DNA of 64,000 nt from Pantoea sp. GD03673 (lineage in GTDB: Bacteria > Pseudomonadota > Gammaproteobacteria > Enterobacterales > Enterobacteriaceae). Shown one piece after another: positions 9,566 through 21,204 of this stretch. The DNA lies in assembly GCF_029844725.1 (NCBI RefSeq), contig NZ_JAOCKJ010000008.1, positions 124,001-188,000 of the forward strand. Direction: 5' to 3'. Positions within the stretch are counted from its first letter, which is position 1; each line of letters opens with the position of its first letter. A program made the translations under genes and the position numbers. The notes below the pieces were generated by a model. The model was given only the letters and a program-made list of their open reading frames with translations, made no database searches and was not told the origin of the DNA.

Positions 9566-9888
9566 AATTTCTCCAACGCTTCCGCCAGCATACGGTTATC
9601 CAGATCGGCAACCCCCTTCTTCGCAACCACCACGAAGTCCATCGACGGCAGTTCATGTTGACGCAGACGAAAGCTTTCGCGGGTCAATCGCTTGATCCGG
9701 TTGCGTTCATGGGCGCGTTTCACATGTTTTTTAGCGACGGTGAGACCGATGCGGGGATGCCCCAGCGCGTTAAGGCGGCCGAGAATAGTGATTTGCGGCG
9801 TGCCAGCCCGTTGTGGCTGCTGGAAGACGAAAGTGAAATGAGTGGGAGTTAACAAACGTAACTCCCTGGGAAATGCGAGCTTACCCAT
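9529..9888 (-). CDS. rnpA: Ribonuclease P protein component
   Basis: The 119-residue basic protein binds the M1 RNA and the 5' leader of pre-tRNA in RNase P. The central RNR motif ([22 protein letters not shown]) and the start [25 protein letters not shown] match E. coli RnpA. It is co-transcribed after rpmH, 14 bases away, and overlaps yidD. Confidence 0.97.
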   Translation of the reverse strand: MGKLAFPRELRLLTPTHFTFVFQQPQRAGTPQITILGRLNALGHPRIGLTVAKKHVKRAHERNRIKRLTRESFRLRQHELPSMDFVVVAKKGVADLDNRMLAEALEKLWRRHCRLARGS

Positions 9889-9902
9889 CAGGGCTTGCTT
9901 TA

Positions 9903-10055
<153 letters not shown>

Positions 10056-10140
10056 CTAAACTTGAAAATTTTCACTGGGTGACGCGTTTCGGGCCAGTAA
10101 ATCGACCTACGCCTCAATGTGTCTTTAATAAAGAGGCGGG

Positions 10141-10169
10141 ATTGTAATAATTGTACAGTCCGGAGTCAA
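10141..10169 (-). promoter_or_regulatory. rpmH promoter
   Basis: On the minus strand TTGACT (10164-10169) and TACAAT (10141-10146) are 17 bases apart, a near-consensus sigma-70 promoter about 100 bases upstream of rpmH. Two or more promoters are known in this interval in E. coli. Confidence 0.75.
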
Positions 10170-10286
10170 TTTACTTCGCGTGCAACGGTACCCGAAAACC
10201 CGCTTACAGCCCGCTGAGTCCCGACGTTGTACCTGATGGCGCAATGTCGGGTGGAGAATTATACGGGCTCCGCACTAAAGCGCAAG

Positions 10287-10510
10287 GATCGCACGGGATC
10301 TTATTGCGATCGGCTTGCCGGATCCTGGGGATAAAATGAGATGTCGCCCGAAAATTTAATGCATTTCGGCAGATCCCTTCTGGTTTTTCCCGCAACTGGC
10401 GTAAACTTCTTTGCGCGTCTCGGGCCTGTGGATAAAAACGATCAAAACTGTGTAGAAAGGGAAGATCTCTGCCTCGCTTTGCGCTATGATCCGCCCTTCC
10501 GCTGACGATC
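10287..10510 (+). promoter_or_regulatory. dnaA control region: Dam-site cluster and DnaA box
   Basis: The rpmH-dnaA gap (10044-10640) contains no gene. Within it GATC occurs nine times between 10287 and 10510, and a perfect DnaA box (TTATCCACA on the minus strand) lies at 10427-10435. In E. coli the dnaA promoters carry a DnaA box for autoregulation and GATC sites for SeqA sequestration; this is the same design. I could not place the dnaA transcription starts with confidence. Confidence 0.75.
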
Positions 10511-10640
10511 CTCCGATGATTGCAGGACGGGAAACCGCTGATAGCGGTCGCAGGCGCTTTCTTAGTGTCTGTGTCAAAAATGAACGTTTCTTAGAGTAAC
10601 GCCTACTATTCTTATCGAATTTGTACGAGTGGAGTCCGCC

Positions 10641-12056
10641 GTGTCACTTACGCTTTGGCAACAGTGTCTTGCCCGTTTGCAGGATGAGCTTCCTGCCACC
10701 GAATTCAGCATGTGGATCCGTCCACTGCAGGCTGAGTTAAACGACAATACGCTTGCCTTGTATGCTCCAAATCGCTTCGTACTCGACTGGGTCCGGGACA
10801 AATACCTTAACAGTATCAATGCACTGCTGAATGAATTCTGTGGTCCGAATGTGCCTGCCCTGCGTTTTGAAGTGGGTACGCGCCCGGTTCAGCAGCCTGC
10901 GGCAGCGGTCAGCCAGCCCGTAATGGCCAGCGTCAGCGCACCCGTGATGCCCGTGCAGAGCCATATTCGTCCGGCCCCGACGCAGATCGTGCGTCCCAGC
11001 TGGGATAATGTCCCGGCACCGGCCGACGTAACGTATCGCTCGAATGTGAATAACCGTCATAATTTCGATAACTTTGTCGAAGGTAAATCCAACCAGCTGG
11101 CGCGCGCGGCGGCACGTCAGGTGGCGGATAATCCAGGCGGCGCTTACAACCCGCTGTTTCTGTATGGCGGCACCGGTCTCGGTAAAACGCACCTGCTGCA
11201 CGCAGTCGGCAACGGCATCATTGCGCGTAAACCCAATGCAAAAGTGGTTTACATGCACTCCGAACGCTTTGTGCAGGATATGGTTAAAGCGCTGCAGAAC
11301 AATGCCATTGAAGAGTTCAAACGTTATTACCGTTCGGTGGATGCGCTGCTGATCGATGACATTCAGTTCTTTGCGAACAAAGAGCGCTCGCAGGAAGAGT
11401 TCTTCCACACCTTTAATGCGTTGTTAGAAGGTAATCAGCAGATCATCCTCACCTCGGATCGTTATCCAAAAGAGATCAACGGGGTGGAAGATCGTCTCAA
11501 GTCACGTTTCGGCTGGGGTTTAACGGTGGCCATCGAGCCGCCTGAGCTGGAAACGCGCGTGGCGATCCTGATGAAAAAAGCGGATGAGAATGACATCCGT
11601 CTGCCGGGTGAAGTCGCCTTCTTTATTGCCAAGCGTTTACGCTCTAACGTGCGTGAACTGGAAGGCGCACTGAATCGCGTTATCGCCAACGCCAACTTTA
11701 CCGGCCGGGCGATCACCATTGATTTCGTGCGCGAAGCGCTGCGCGATCTGCTGGCGCTGCAGGAAAAGCTGGTCACCATCGATAATATTCAGAAGACCGT
11801 GGCTGAGTACTACAAGATTAAGGTGGCGGATCTGCTGTCCAAGCGCCGTTCGCGCTCGGTAGCGCGTCCGCGCCAGATGGCGATGGCGATGGCCAAAGAG
11901 TTGACGAACCACAGCCTGCCAGAAATTGGCGATGCTTTTGGGGGTCGCGACCACACAACGGTGCTTCATGCCTGCCGCAAGATTGAGCAGCTGCGTGAAG
12001 AGAGCCACGATATCAAAGAAGATTTCTCTAATCTCATCAGAACATTATCTTCCTGA
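10641..12056 (+). CDS. dnaA: Chromosomal replication initiator DnaA
   Basis: The 471-residue AAA+ initiator binds DnaA boxes and opens oriC. Domain I ([28 protein letters not shown]) binds DnaB and DiaA, and domain II is a variable linker rich in Ala, Gln and Val (about 85-130). Domain III has Walker [14 protein letters not shown] and Walker [12 protein letters not shown], and domain IV ends with the DNA-binding signature [18 protein letters not shown]. The frame opens at GTG 10629, but GGAGTC lies just before GTG 10641, the start used in E. coli, so I chose 10641. dnaN follows after 4 bases. Confidence 0.98.
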   Translation: MSLTLWQQCLARLQDELPATEFSMWIRPLQAELNDNTLALYAPNRFVLDWVRDKYLNSINALLNEFCGPNVPALRFEVGTRPVQQPAAAVSQPVMASVSAPVMPVQSHIRPAPTQIVRPSWDNVPAPADVTYRSNVNNRHNFDNFVEGKSNQLARAAARQVADNPGGAYNPLFLYGGTGLGKTHLLHAVGNGIIARKPNAKVVYMHSERFVQDMVKALQNNAIEEFKRYYRSVDALLIDDIQFFANKERSQEEFFHTFNALLEGNQQIILTSDRYPKEINGVEDRLKSRFGWGLTVAIEPPELETRVAILMKKADENDIRLPGEVAFFIAKRLRSNVRELEGALNRVIANANFTGRAITIDFVREALRDLLALQEKLVTIDNIQKTVAEYYKIKVADLLSKRRSRSVARPRQMAMAMAKELTNHSLPEIGDAFGGRDHTTVLHACRKIEQLREESHDIKEDFSNLIRTLSS

Positions 12057-12060
12057 CGCT

Positions 12061-13161
12061 ATGAAATTTATTGTTGAACGTGAGCAGCTGCTGAAGCCGC
12101 TGCAGCAAGTAAGTGGCCCGCTGGGCGGTCGTCCGACGTTGCCGATCCTTGGAAACCTGCTGTTGCAGGTAACAGAAGGGTCGCTGCTGCTGACCGGCAC
12201 CGATCTGGAAATGGAGATGGTCGCACGCGTGGCGCTGACGCAGGCACATGAGCCTGGCTCCACCACCGTGCCCGCGCGCAAATTCCTCGATATCTGTCGC
12301 GGATTGCCCGATGGCGCAGAAATTACGCTGGCGCTGGAAGGCGATCGCATGCTGGTGCGCTCAGGCCGCAGCCGTTTTTCGCTGTCTACCCTGCCCGCCA
12401 GTGACTTCCCGAACCTTGACGACTGGCAGAGTGAAGTTGAATTCACCCTGCCGCAGGCGACGCTGAAACGGCTGATTGAAGCGACCCAGTTCTCGATGGC
12501 GCATCAGGATGTGCGTTACTACCTCAACGGCATGATGTTCGAAACCGAAGGGGAAGAGCTGCGCACTGTCGCTACGGACGGTCACCGTCTGGCCGTCTGC
12601 GCTATGCCGATTGGTCAGGCGCTGCCGAGTCACTCCGTGATTGTGCCGCGTAAAGGCGTGATCGAGCTGCTGCGTCTGCTGGATGGAGGCGATACCCCGC
12701 TGCAGGTACAGATTGGCGGCAGCAATATCCGTGCGCACGTCGGCGACTATATCTTTACCTCTAAGCTGGTTGATGGTCGTTTCCCCGATTATCGCCGCGT
12801 ATTGCCGAAGAATCCCGACAAAGCGCTGGAAGCGGGCTGCGATCTGCTTAAACAGGCGTTTGCCCGTGCGGCGATCCTCTCTAATGAGAAGTTCCGCGGC
12901 GTTCGCCTTTATATCACCGAAAATCAGCTGAAGATCACCGCCAATAACCCTGAACAGGAAGAAGCGGAAGAGATGCTGGATGTCAGCTACAACGGCACTG
13001 AGCTGGAGATAGGCTTCAACGTCAGTTACGTGCTGGATGTACTGAACGCGCTGAAGTGCGAAAACGTCCGCCTGCTGCTGACCGATTCGGTGTCGAGCGT
13101 GCAGATTGAGGATGTGGCGAGTCCCGCAGCGGCCTATGTCGTCATGCCCATGCGCTTATAG
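12061..13161 (+). CDS. dnaN: DNA polymerase III beta sliding clamp
   Basis: The 366-residue clamp forms the dimeric ring that tethers polymerases to DNA. The start MKFIVEREQLLKPLQQVSGPLGGRPTLPILGN, the three repeated clamp domains and the C-terminal AYVVMPMRL (the hydrophobic pocket region) match E. coli beta exactly in layout. The frame is open into dnaA, but ATG 12061, 4 bases after the dnaA stop, is the family start. Unusually, recF does not follow at once but after 231 bases. Confidence 0.98.
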   Translation: MKFIVEREQLLKPLQQVSGPLGGRPTLPILGNLLLQVTEGSLLLTGTDLEMEMVARVALTQAHEPGSTTVPARKFLDICRGLPDGAEITLALEGDRMLVRSGRSRFSLSTLPASDFPNLDDWQSEVEFTLPQATLKRLIEATQFSMAHQDVRYYLNGMMFETEGEELRTVATDGHRLAVCAMPIGQALPSHSVIVPRKGVIELLRLLDGGDTPLQVQIGGSNIRAHVGDYIFTSKLVDGRFPDYRRVLPKNPDKALEAGCDLLKQAFARAAILSNEKFRGVRLYITENQLKITANNPEQEEAEEMLDVSYNGTELEIGFNVSYVLDVLNALKCENVRLLLTDSVSSVQIEDVASPAAAYVVMPMRL

Positions 13162-13210
13162 GATATATCGGCCTGGCTTACTTGCCATTCTGATTCCGGG
13201 CAGTGCTCGC

Positions 13211-13242
13211 CCCTGGTCACATACTTCAGTATGCTCCCAGGG
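13211..13242. repeat. Hairpin-forming repeat inside the dnaN-recF gap
   Basis: Outer arms CCCTGG/CCAGGG and inner arms CATAC/GTATG, separated by 3-base bulges and a TTCA loop, make a 32-bp imperfect palindrome. The gap 13162-13392 carries no gene. I recall similar CACATACTT-GTATGCTCC hairpins between genes in Pantoea-like genomes, so I read it as a REP-type interspersed repeat (inference). Confidence 0.5.
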
Positions 13243-13392
13243 TCTGCGCGCTGGCCTGAACCAGACTGGCGTCGACGCCGACGGCCTGGTGACAGCGATA
13301 TCGGGCAAACCTGCTTCGCCGTCAACGCACTGGATCGCTAAAAGGCAAAACCCATTTCATCCCGACTATTGCCCTTCACGCTGGATTGATTC

Positions 13393-14478
13393 ATGGCTTT
13401 AACCCGCCTTCTTATCAAAGATTTTCGTAATATCGAGCAGGCTGACCTGCAGCTGGCACCCGGCTTTAATTTCTTGGTCGGCGTCAACGGCAGTGGGAAA
13501 ACCAGCGTTTTAGAGGCGATTCATACGCTGGGGCATGGCCGGTCGTTTCGCAGTCTGCAGGCGGGACGCGTCATCCGTCACGACGAGGCGGCGTTTGTGC
13601 TGCACGGGCGACTGGAAAGCAAAGAGCGGGAGATCTCCGTCGGGCTGACTAAAAACCGGGCGGGTGACAGCAAAGTGCGCATTGATGGCAGCGATGGCCA
13701 CAAAGTCGCAGAGCTGGCGCAACTGCTGCCGATGCAGTTAATTACCCCTGAAGGCTTTAGTTTGCTCAATGGCGGCCCCAAATACCGCAGAGCGTATGTG
13801 GACTGGGGCTGCTTTCATAACACGCCCGGCTTCTTTAACGCCTGGAACACGCTGCGTCGCCTGCTTAAACAACGGAACGCGGCGCTGCGCCAGGTTTCCC
13901 GTTACAGCCAGATTCGTCACTGGGATCAGGAGCTGGTCCCGCTGGCTGAACAGATCAGCCAGTGGCGGGCGGAATACAGTGCGGCAATTTCAGCGGAGAT
14001 TACCGCTACCTGTGCCCAGTTTCTGCCGGAGTTTGCGCTGCGCTTCTCCTTCCAGCGTGGCTGGGACAAAGAGAGCGACTACGCCGACCTGCTGGAACGT
14101 AACTTTGAGCGCGATCGCGCCCTGACCTATACCGCCAGCGGCCCCCATAAAGCTGATTTTCGTATTCGGGCTGAAGGGACGCCGGTGGAAGATTTACTCT
14201 CACGCGGGCAGTTAAAACTGCTGATGTGTGCATTGCGTCTGGCACAGGGCGAGTTCCTGACAAGCCAGAGCGGACGCCGCTGTATTTACCTCATTGATGA
14301 CTTTGCTTCTGAGCTGGATGAAAGCCGCCGACGCCTGCTGGCGGAACGGTTAAAAGCGACCCAGGCTCAGGTGTTTGTCAGCGCCATTTCTGCCGGACAT
14401 GTAATCGACATGAGCGACGAAAAGGGCAAGATGTTCCGCGTGGAACAGGGTAAAATAGCGGTTCAACCTGAAGATTAA
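13393..14478 (+). CDS. recF: DNA replication and repair protein RecF
   Basis: The 361-residue SMC-like ATPase, with RecO and RecR, loads RecA at gapped DNA. Walker A is [15 protein letters not shown] at residue about 30, the signature [18 protein letters not shown] at about 265, and Walker [15 protein letters not shown] at about 300. It is the usual enterobacterial length and sits between dnaN and gyrB. Its start ATG is 231 bases from the dnaN stop, so coupling to dnaN translation is unlikely here. Confidence 0.97.
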   Translation: MALTRLLIKDFRNIEQADLQLAPGFNFLVGVNGSGKTSVLEAIHTLGHGRSFRSLQAGRVIRHDEAAFVLHGRLESKEREISVGLTKNRAGDSKVRIDGSDGHKVAELAQLLPMQLITPEGFSLLNGGPKYRRAYVDWGCFHNTPGFFNAWNTLRRLLKQRNAALRQVSRYSQIRHWDQELVPLAEQISQWRAEYSAAISAEITATCAQFLPEFALRFSFQRGWDKESDYADLLERNFERDRALTYTASGPHKADFRIRAEGTPVEDLLSRGQLKLLMCALRLAQGEFLTSQSGRRCIYLIDDFASELDESRRRLLAERLKATQAQVFVSAISAGHVIDMSDEKGKMFRVEQGKIAVQPED

Positions 14479-16905
<2,427 letters not shown>

Positions 16906-16922
16906 CCGTCAGCGGACATCAC

Positions 16923-16954
16923 AGGCCATCACTCAGGTGATGGCCTTTTTTTTT
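16923..16954 (+). terminator. Rho-independent terminator of gyrB
   Basis: A perfect AGGCCATCAC/GTGATGGCCT stem with a short loop is followed by nine T residues, 18 bases after the gyrB stop. Confidence 0.93.
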
Positions 16955-17097
16955 GTACCGTATGAGCGAAAATCGGCCAGCGTACCTCCTCCTGCCCGCA
17001 TGCTGCGACCCCGATCACGTTTTCACCCCGTCAGCTCCCTTACTCTTGCCTCTCTTTGCGCTATTCCGGCGCACGCATTATTACAGGGAGTTACACC

Positions 17098-17577
17098 ATG
17101 ATTGTTTGCGATCGTCACGACTGGGACAGAGAACGGCACGCCTTTCATCCGGTAATCGATCAGGCGATACGCTGGATTGCCGGAACCGATTTCAGCCAGC
17201 TGGAAACCGGCAAATATGAAATTTTGCCTGACAACAACATGTTCTGTCTGGTGCAGGAGATGATGACCGAACAGGCCAGCGCACGCCGGGCAGAGTCCCA
17301 CTTTAACTACATCGATATTCAGTATCTGCTGGCAGGTACCGAGGATATCGGTGTGGCCCGCGCCCATGCCGGCCAGAAAATTACCGAAGATTTCGCCGGA
17401 CAGCGTGACGTCGTGTTTTATCAGACGCTGTCGAACGAGTCGGTGATTACGCTGCTGCCGGGCATGTTCGCGCTCTTTTTCCCGCACGATATCCATCGCC
17501 CCTGCTGCGCACCTGGTGAGCCCGCAACAATCCGAAAAGCCGTGATTAAAATCCACCGCGATCTCTTTACCGCCTGA
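17098..17577 (+). CDS. YhcH/YjgK/YiaL family protein (DUF386)
   Basis: The 159-residue cupin-like protein has the family marks LETGKYEIL, the strand segment ESHFNYIDIQYLLAGTEDIG, and FFPHDIHRPC with a metal-binding histidine pair, and a final KAVIKI. Relatives include YhcH of the sialic acid operon and the EbgC small subunit of evolved beta-galactosidase; a sugar mutarotase/anomerase role has been proposed. Here it stands alone between gyrB and yidA, so its substrate is unknown. GGAG at 17087-17090 fixes ATG 17098 rather than the frame opening at 17056. Confidence 0.85.
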   Translation: MIVCDRHDWDRERHAFHPVIDQAIRWIAGTDFSQLETGKYEILPDNNMFCLVQEMMTEQASARRAESHFNYIDIQYLLAGTEDIGVARAHAGQKITEDFAGQRDVVFYQTLSNESVITLLPGMFALFFPHDIHRPCCAPGEPATIRKAVIKIHRDLFTA

Positions 17578-17676
17578 TGCTGGCGGTTTGCCAGCCATTC
17601 TCGCCTGCCAGGAAACTGGTCAATGTGCGCGGAATCGCGCTAGCATTGAATAAAACCCAGACGCAACGAGGACTCT

Positions 17677-18486
17677 ATGGCTATTAAATTGATCGCTATC
17701 GACATGGATGGCACCCTGCTCAATCCGCAACATGAGATCACGCCGGGGGTAAAATCTGCCCTGGATCGCGCCCGCCAGCAGGGCGTGTCGATTGTGCTGA
17801 CCACCGGACGGCCATTTGTGGGTATTCAGCGCTACCTCATGGAGCTGGATATGCAGGCACCCGGCCAGTATGCGATCAGCAACAACGGTGCGCTGGTTCA
17901 TCAGGCCGCAGATGGTGAGTGTGTCGCAGAAGTGACGCTGACCTTTGACGACTACCTCTACATTGAGAATCTGGCGCGTGAGCTTGGCGTGCATTTCCAG
18001 GCGTTCGACAAATCTCATCTCTACACGCCGAACAAAGACATCAGTGAATACACCATCCATGAAGCGAGCCTGACCGGCATTCCGGTGCGCTATCGTGCGG
18101 TGGAAGAGATGGATCGCGCCATGCGCTTCCCGAAACTGATGATGATTGATCGGCCCGCCCTGCTTGATGCGGCGATTGCCCGCCTGCCGGAACACGCTCA
18201 TCAGACTTACACCATCCTGAAAAGCGCGCCTTATTACCTGGAAATCCTCGATCGTCGGGTGAATAAAGGTCAGGGCGTCAAAATGCTGGCGGAGAAGCTC
18301 GGCCTGAAGCAGGAAGAAGTGATGGCGATTGGCGATCAGGAGAATGACCTGGCGATGATTGAATACGCCGGGACAGGTGTCGCGATGGGTAACGCCATTG
18401 AGTCGGTGAAAAAAATCGCCCAGTTCATCACCCGAACCAATATGGAAGATGGCGTCGCGCATGCCATTGAAGAGTTAGTGCTGTAA
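17677..18486 (+). CDS. yidA: Sugar-phosphatase YidA (HAD superfamily, Cof type)
   Basis: The 269-residue Cof-type HAD phosphatase has motif I DMDGTLLNP (nucleophile Asp9 and acid Asp11), motif II LTTGRP, the Cof cap domain in the middle, the conserved Lys region, and motif IV GDQENDLAMIEYAG. YidA hydrolyses a range of sugar phosphates and related small phosphates in the cytosol. E. coli places yidA near gyrB with yidB between; yidB is absent here. Confidence 0.95.
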   Translation: MAIKLIAIDMDGTLLNPQHEITPGVKSALDRARQQGVSIVLTTGRPFVGIQRYLMELDMQAPGQYAISNNGALVHQAADGECVAEVTLTFDDYLYIENLARELGVHFQAFDKSHLYTPNKDISEYTIHEASLTGIPVRYRAVEEMDRAMRFPKLMMIDRPALLDAAIARLPEHAHQTYTILKSAPYYLEILDRRVNKGQGVKMLAEKLGLKQEEVMAIGDQENDLAMIEYAGTGVAMGNAIESVKKIAQFITRTNMEDGVAHAIEELVL

Positions 18487-18500
18487 CGCTGCTGTTCTCT

Positions 18501-18521
18501 GCCGGGCCGCCGCGGCCCGGC
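18501..18521 (+). terminator. G+C-rich stem-loop after yidA
   Basis: GCCGGGCCG and CGGCCCGGC pair around a 3-base loop, 14 bases after the yidA stop, followed by TCTCTT. The short, mixed T-run makes efficiency uncertain. Confidence 0.6.
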
Positions 18522-18602
18522 TCTCTTAACCCGCCAAAAAAGCTGCACGGCAAAACGGAATCGCGTAAGTTGTCGGGCAACGCTTTCTCCGTGGGTTTCA
18601 TC

Positions 18603-19862
18603 ATGTCAGAAAAACAGATCACCTTTGCTGCCCGTCAGCATCAGCTCACCAATATCAATGTCTGGACGGCCGACAGCCAGTGGCTGGCGTTTGACGTTCG
18701 TCCATCGGGCGCATCATTTACCAGCCAGACCATTGAGCGGGTCAATGTGATGACCGGTGAGGTTGAGGTGCTCTATCAGGCACGTGACGGAGCCCATGTC
18801 GGCGTCGTCACGGTCAGCCCCGATCTGCCCCCGCGCTACGTCTGCATTCATGGTCCTGAACATCCCGATGCGGGCTGGCAGTATGACTTCCACCACCGGC
18901 GCGGTGTGATCGTTCAGAACGGCGAGGCGGTGAATCTGGATGCCTGCGATATCACGCCGCCCTTTACCCCTGGCGCGCTGCGCGGCGGCTCACATGTGCA
19001 TGTCTTCAGCCCTGACGGTTCACGCCTCAGCTTTACCTACAACGACCATGTGATGCATGCGCTGGATAGCCGTCTGGATCTGCGCAATGTCGGTATCGCG
19101 GTGCCGCTGCGTGCGGTGACGCCGGAAAAGCAGCATCCACGTGAGTATGGTGGCACATATTTTTGCCTGCTGGTGAGCCAGACACACCCGGAACCCGAGC
19201 CCGGCAGTGACCAGATCAATCGTGCCTTTGAGGAGTGCTGGGTGGGTGATCGTGGCTACAAGAAAGCGGATGGCAGCTGGCAGCGCTGGGCCATTGCTTT
19301 TATTGGCGACACGCTGACGGCCCAGGGCGAGAAGCGCTCCGACGTTTTCATTGTCGATCTGCCTGACGCGCTGGAGGAGTATGCCCGCGCGGGAGAGAGG
19401 CCGCTGGAGGGCAGCAGCCAGCAGTTACCCGCGCCCCCGGCTGGCGTGCAGCAGCGTCGCCTGACGCACAGCCGGGGCGTGGCATTACAACCGCGCCACT
19501 GGCTGCGTAGCGCGCCCGATGGCAGCCAGATTGCGTTTCTGATGGCGGATGCCCAGGCGGTGATCCAGCTCTGGACGGTCTCTCCCAACGGCGGCGAACC
19601 GCGTCAGATTACCCGACTCAGCCACAGCATTCAGTCCGCCTTTAGCTGGCATCCTGACGGCCAGTCAATCGCCTTTATCTGCGATAACAGTGTGATGCGA
19701 TGTGACGTTGAGAGCGGCGCGTGTCAGCGTCTGACCCGCAGAACGGAAGACGCCCCGTCAGGTGACGCGGTGGTCTGGTCACCTGACGGTACACAGATTG
19801 CTTTTATGCGTGAAGTGAATGGCTGGCGGCAGCTCTTTACGGTTGCGGCTGTGAACGCATAG
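18603..19862 (+). CDS. yidR: DUF3748 domain protein YidR
   Basis: This 419-residue protein has TolB/WD40-like beta-propeller blades: repeated S-P-D-G-(S/T)-x-(I/L)-x-F motifs (FSPDGSRLSFTY, SAPDGSQIAFLM, WHPDGQSIAFIC, WSPDGTQIAFMR). E. coli YidR has the same length and the same neighbourhood (yidQ, ibpA, yidA). The related oligogalacturonate lyase fold suggests binding of sugar or polysaccharide, but no function is established. ATG 18603 was chosen over the upstream opening at 18570 because it aligns with the family start. Its last 26 bases overlap the 3' end of yidQ on the opposite strand. Confidence 0.9.
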   Translation: MSEKQITFAARQHQLTNINVWTADSQWLAFDVRPSGASFTSQTIERVNVMTGEVEVLYQARDGAHVGVVTVSPDLPPRYVCIHGPEHPDAGWQYDFHHRRGVIVQNGEAVNLDACDITPPFTPGALRGGSHVHVFSPDGSRLSFTYNDHVMHALDSRLDLRNVGIAVPLRAVTPEKQHPREYGGTYFCLLVSQTHPEPEPGSDQINRAFEECWVGDRGYKKADGSWQRWAIAFIGDTLTAQGEKRSDVFIVDLPDALEEYARAGERPLEGSSQQLPAPPAGVQQRRLTHSRGVALQPRHWLRSAPDGSQIAFLMADAQAVIQLWTVSPNGGEPRQITRLSHSIQSAFSWHPDGQSIAFICDNSVMRCDVESGACQRLTRRTEDAPSGDAVVWSPDGTQIAFMREVNGWRQLFTVAAVNA

Positions 19863-20205
19863 GCGGCATTGGCTGCGCCTGCGCCAGGCTCTCCTGCGTA
19901 TGCGCCAGCCTTTCGCTCTGCAGGATGCGTTCACGCGGGGAGTCGAGAGATTTGTCTTTGTCGCTGCGATAGTAGTCCCACGGCAGCAGCAGCGTATCCA
20001 GCACGGCAGAGAAAGGAAGATCGATTAACGCCAGCGGTTTCAGCGCCCAGCTGGTATCACCGTCCGTCAGCATGTCAGCGCTGGCGCGGGTGCCGGCGTA
20101 GTATCCCTGACTCGCACCGGTATGAGACATCACGCTGGAACAGCTTGTTGTTGCCATTGCGCAGCACACCATTCCAGCCAGAGGTAAGGTCTTCATCAAT
20201 TTCAT
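19837..20205 (-). CDS. yidQ: YceK/YidQ family lipoprotein
   Basis: This 122-residue protein contains a signal peptide (MKLMKTLPLAGMVCCAMATTSC) with Cys22 as the likely lipidated residue. It also has the family block CSSVMSHTG, YYAGTRASADMLTDGD, LALIDLPFSAVLDTLLLPWD, which matches E. coli YidQ. The function is unknown; it is anchored in the inner or outer membrane. Four in-frame ATGs are close together; AAGGG sits 9 bases before ATG 20205 but abuts the earlier ones, so 20205 is preferred. It converges on yidR. Confidence 0.88.
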   Translation of the reverse strand: MKLMKTLPLAGMVCCAMATTSCSSVMSHTGASQGYYAGTRASADMLTDGDTSWALKPLALIDLPFSAVLDTLLLPWDYYRSDKDKSLDSPRERILQSERLAHTQESLAQAQPMPPMRSQPQP

Positions 20206-20358
20206 TATCATCATCCCTTCAGTCATGGCACAGGCCTGACTGAGTTGGCTTGCCAGACAACGTCAACACTCTGGGGCGAAGTCCGTCTGCGTCTGGCAAA
20301 AGTAGTCCTGAGTGTATGTCATTTCCACAATTTGGCGAAAAAAATTGCATTTCACCCT

Positions 20359-20386
20359 CTTGAAAAACGTTTTGTCACACCCATTT
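20359..20386 (+). promoter_or_regulatory. Sigma-32 heat-shock promoter of ibpA
   Basis: CTTGAAA at 20359-20365 and ACCCATTT at 20379-20386, 13 bases apart, match the sigma-32 consensus (CTTGAAA, CCCCATNT). It is placed about 110 bases before the ibpA start. Confidence 0.88.
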
Positions 20387-20393
20387 TTAGCTT

Positions 20394-20495
20394 ACGGACG
20401 CACTCACCGTCGCCGCAAGGGACAGTGAGGTGCCGTATACAGCCTGTCCAATTGTGGAAGGTTGCCAAAACTTGCTGACATTCAGGAGTCTTAAT
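20394..20495 (+). promoter_or_regulatory. ROSE-type RNA thermometer in the ibpA leader
   Basis: The roughly 100-base leader ends with TTGCT (20472-20476) a short distance before the ribosome site AGGAG (20484-20488). Pairing of a U(U/C)GCU strand with the Shine-Dalgarno is the hallmark of ROSE elements, which melt on heat shock; E. coli ibpA has one. Upstream hairpins are present, but I have not folded the whole leader. Confidence 0.75.
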
Positions 20496-20912
20496 ATGCG
20501 TAACTTTGATCTCACCCCACTTTATCGCTCTGCTATCGGTTTTGATCGCCTGTTTAACCTGCTCGAATCTAATCAGAATCAGAGCAATGGCGGCTATCCT
20601 CCCTATAACGTTGAACTGGTCGATGAAAATCACTATCGCATTACGATTGCGGTGGCTGGTTTTTCTCAGAGCGAACTGGATATCACGGCGCACGATAACG
20701 TGCTGATCGTGCGGGGTGCCCACCCGGAAGAGCAGGCCGAGCGTAAGTACCTCTATCAGGGAATCGCCGAGCGTAACTTTGAGCGTAAATTCCAGCTCGC
20801 CGACCACATTGTGGTGCGCGATGCCCGTCTCGAAAATGGTCTGCTGAGCATCGATCTTGAACGACTGGTGCCGGAAGAGGCGAAACCACGCCGTATTGAG
20901 ATTCTGAAGTAA
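20496..20912 (+). CDS. ibpA: Small heat-shock protein IbpA
   Basis: The 138-residue alpha-crystallin-domain chaperone holds unfolding proteins in aggregates for DnaK/ClpB rescue. The sequence (start [24 protein letters not shown], then [40 protein letters not shown] and the C-terminal RRIEI anchor with the I-x-I motif) is IbpA rather than IbpB. In E. coli ibpB follows at once; here a terminator and a repeat element follow, so this strain has only one sHsp at this locus. Confidence 0.96.
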   Translation: MRNFDLTPLYRSAIGFDRLFNLLESNQNQSNGGYPPYNVELVDENHYRITIAVAGFSQSELDITAHDNVLIVRGAHPEEQAERKYLYQGIAERNFERKFQLADHIVVRDARLENGLLSIDLERLVPEEAKPRRIEILK

Positions 20913-20931
20913 TTTCTGAAGTAACCATAAA

Positions 20932-20962
20932 AAACGCCGCTAATGCGGCGTTTGTCGTTTTT
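20932..20962 (+). terminator. Terminator of ibpA
   Basis: AAACGCCGC and GCGGCGTTT pair around TAAT, then GTCG and TTTTT follow, 19 bases after the stop. Confidence 0.85.
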
Positions 20963-21039
20963 AAGATCAGTGGAGATTCATAAGGCAAAAATTGTTGCTC
21001 CGATCCCCTGTTTCAGACGGCTGATAAGTTCAAAGCGAT

Positions 21040-21141
21040 GGGAGCATACGCCTGTAGCAAAGCATCGCGGACCAAGGATGGGCCGCGCTGAGCATGCCAG
21101 GGATGGCGTCTATTGCGTCTTTGCGAAAGGCGTATGCTCCC
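21040..21141. repeat. 102-bp inverted-repeat element (MITE/REP-like)
   Basis: The outer 13 bases GGGAGCATACGCC (21040-21052) recur exactly inverted at 21129-21141, and the arms extend to about 23 bases with three mismatches. The interior is non-coding. A piece of related sequence (GTAGCAAAGC, TCGCGGA) occurs at about 30962-30982, suggesting a dispersed family. Confidence 0.65.
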
Positions 21142-21204
21142 TGAGCCTGTCACCTGACATCAAGGCGATATTTTTTGCCCTTATATCTGACGCCAGCCTT
21201 GCCC

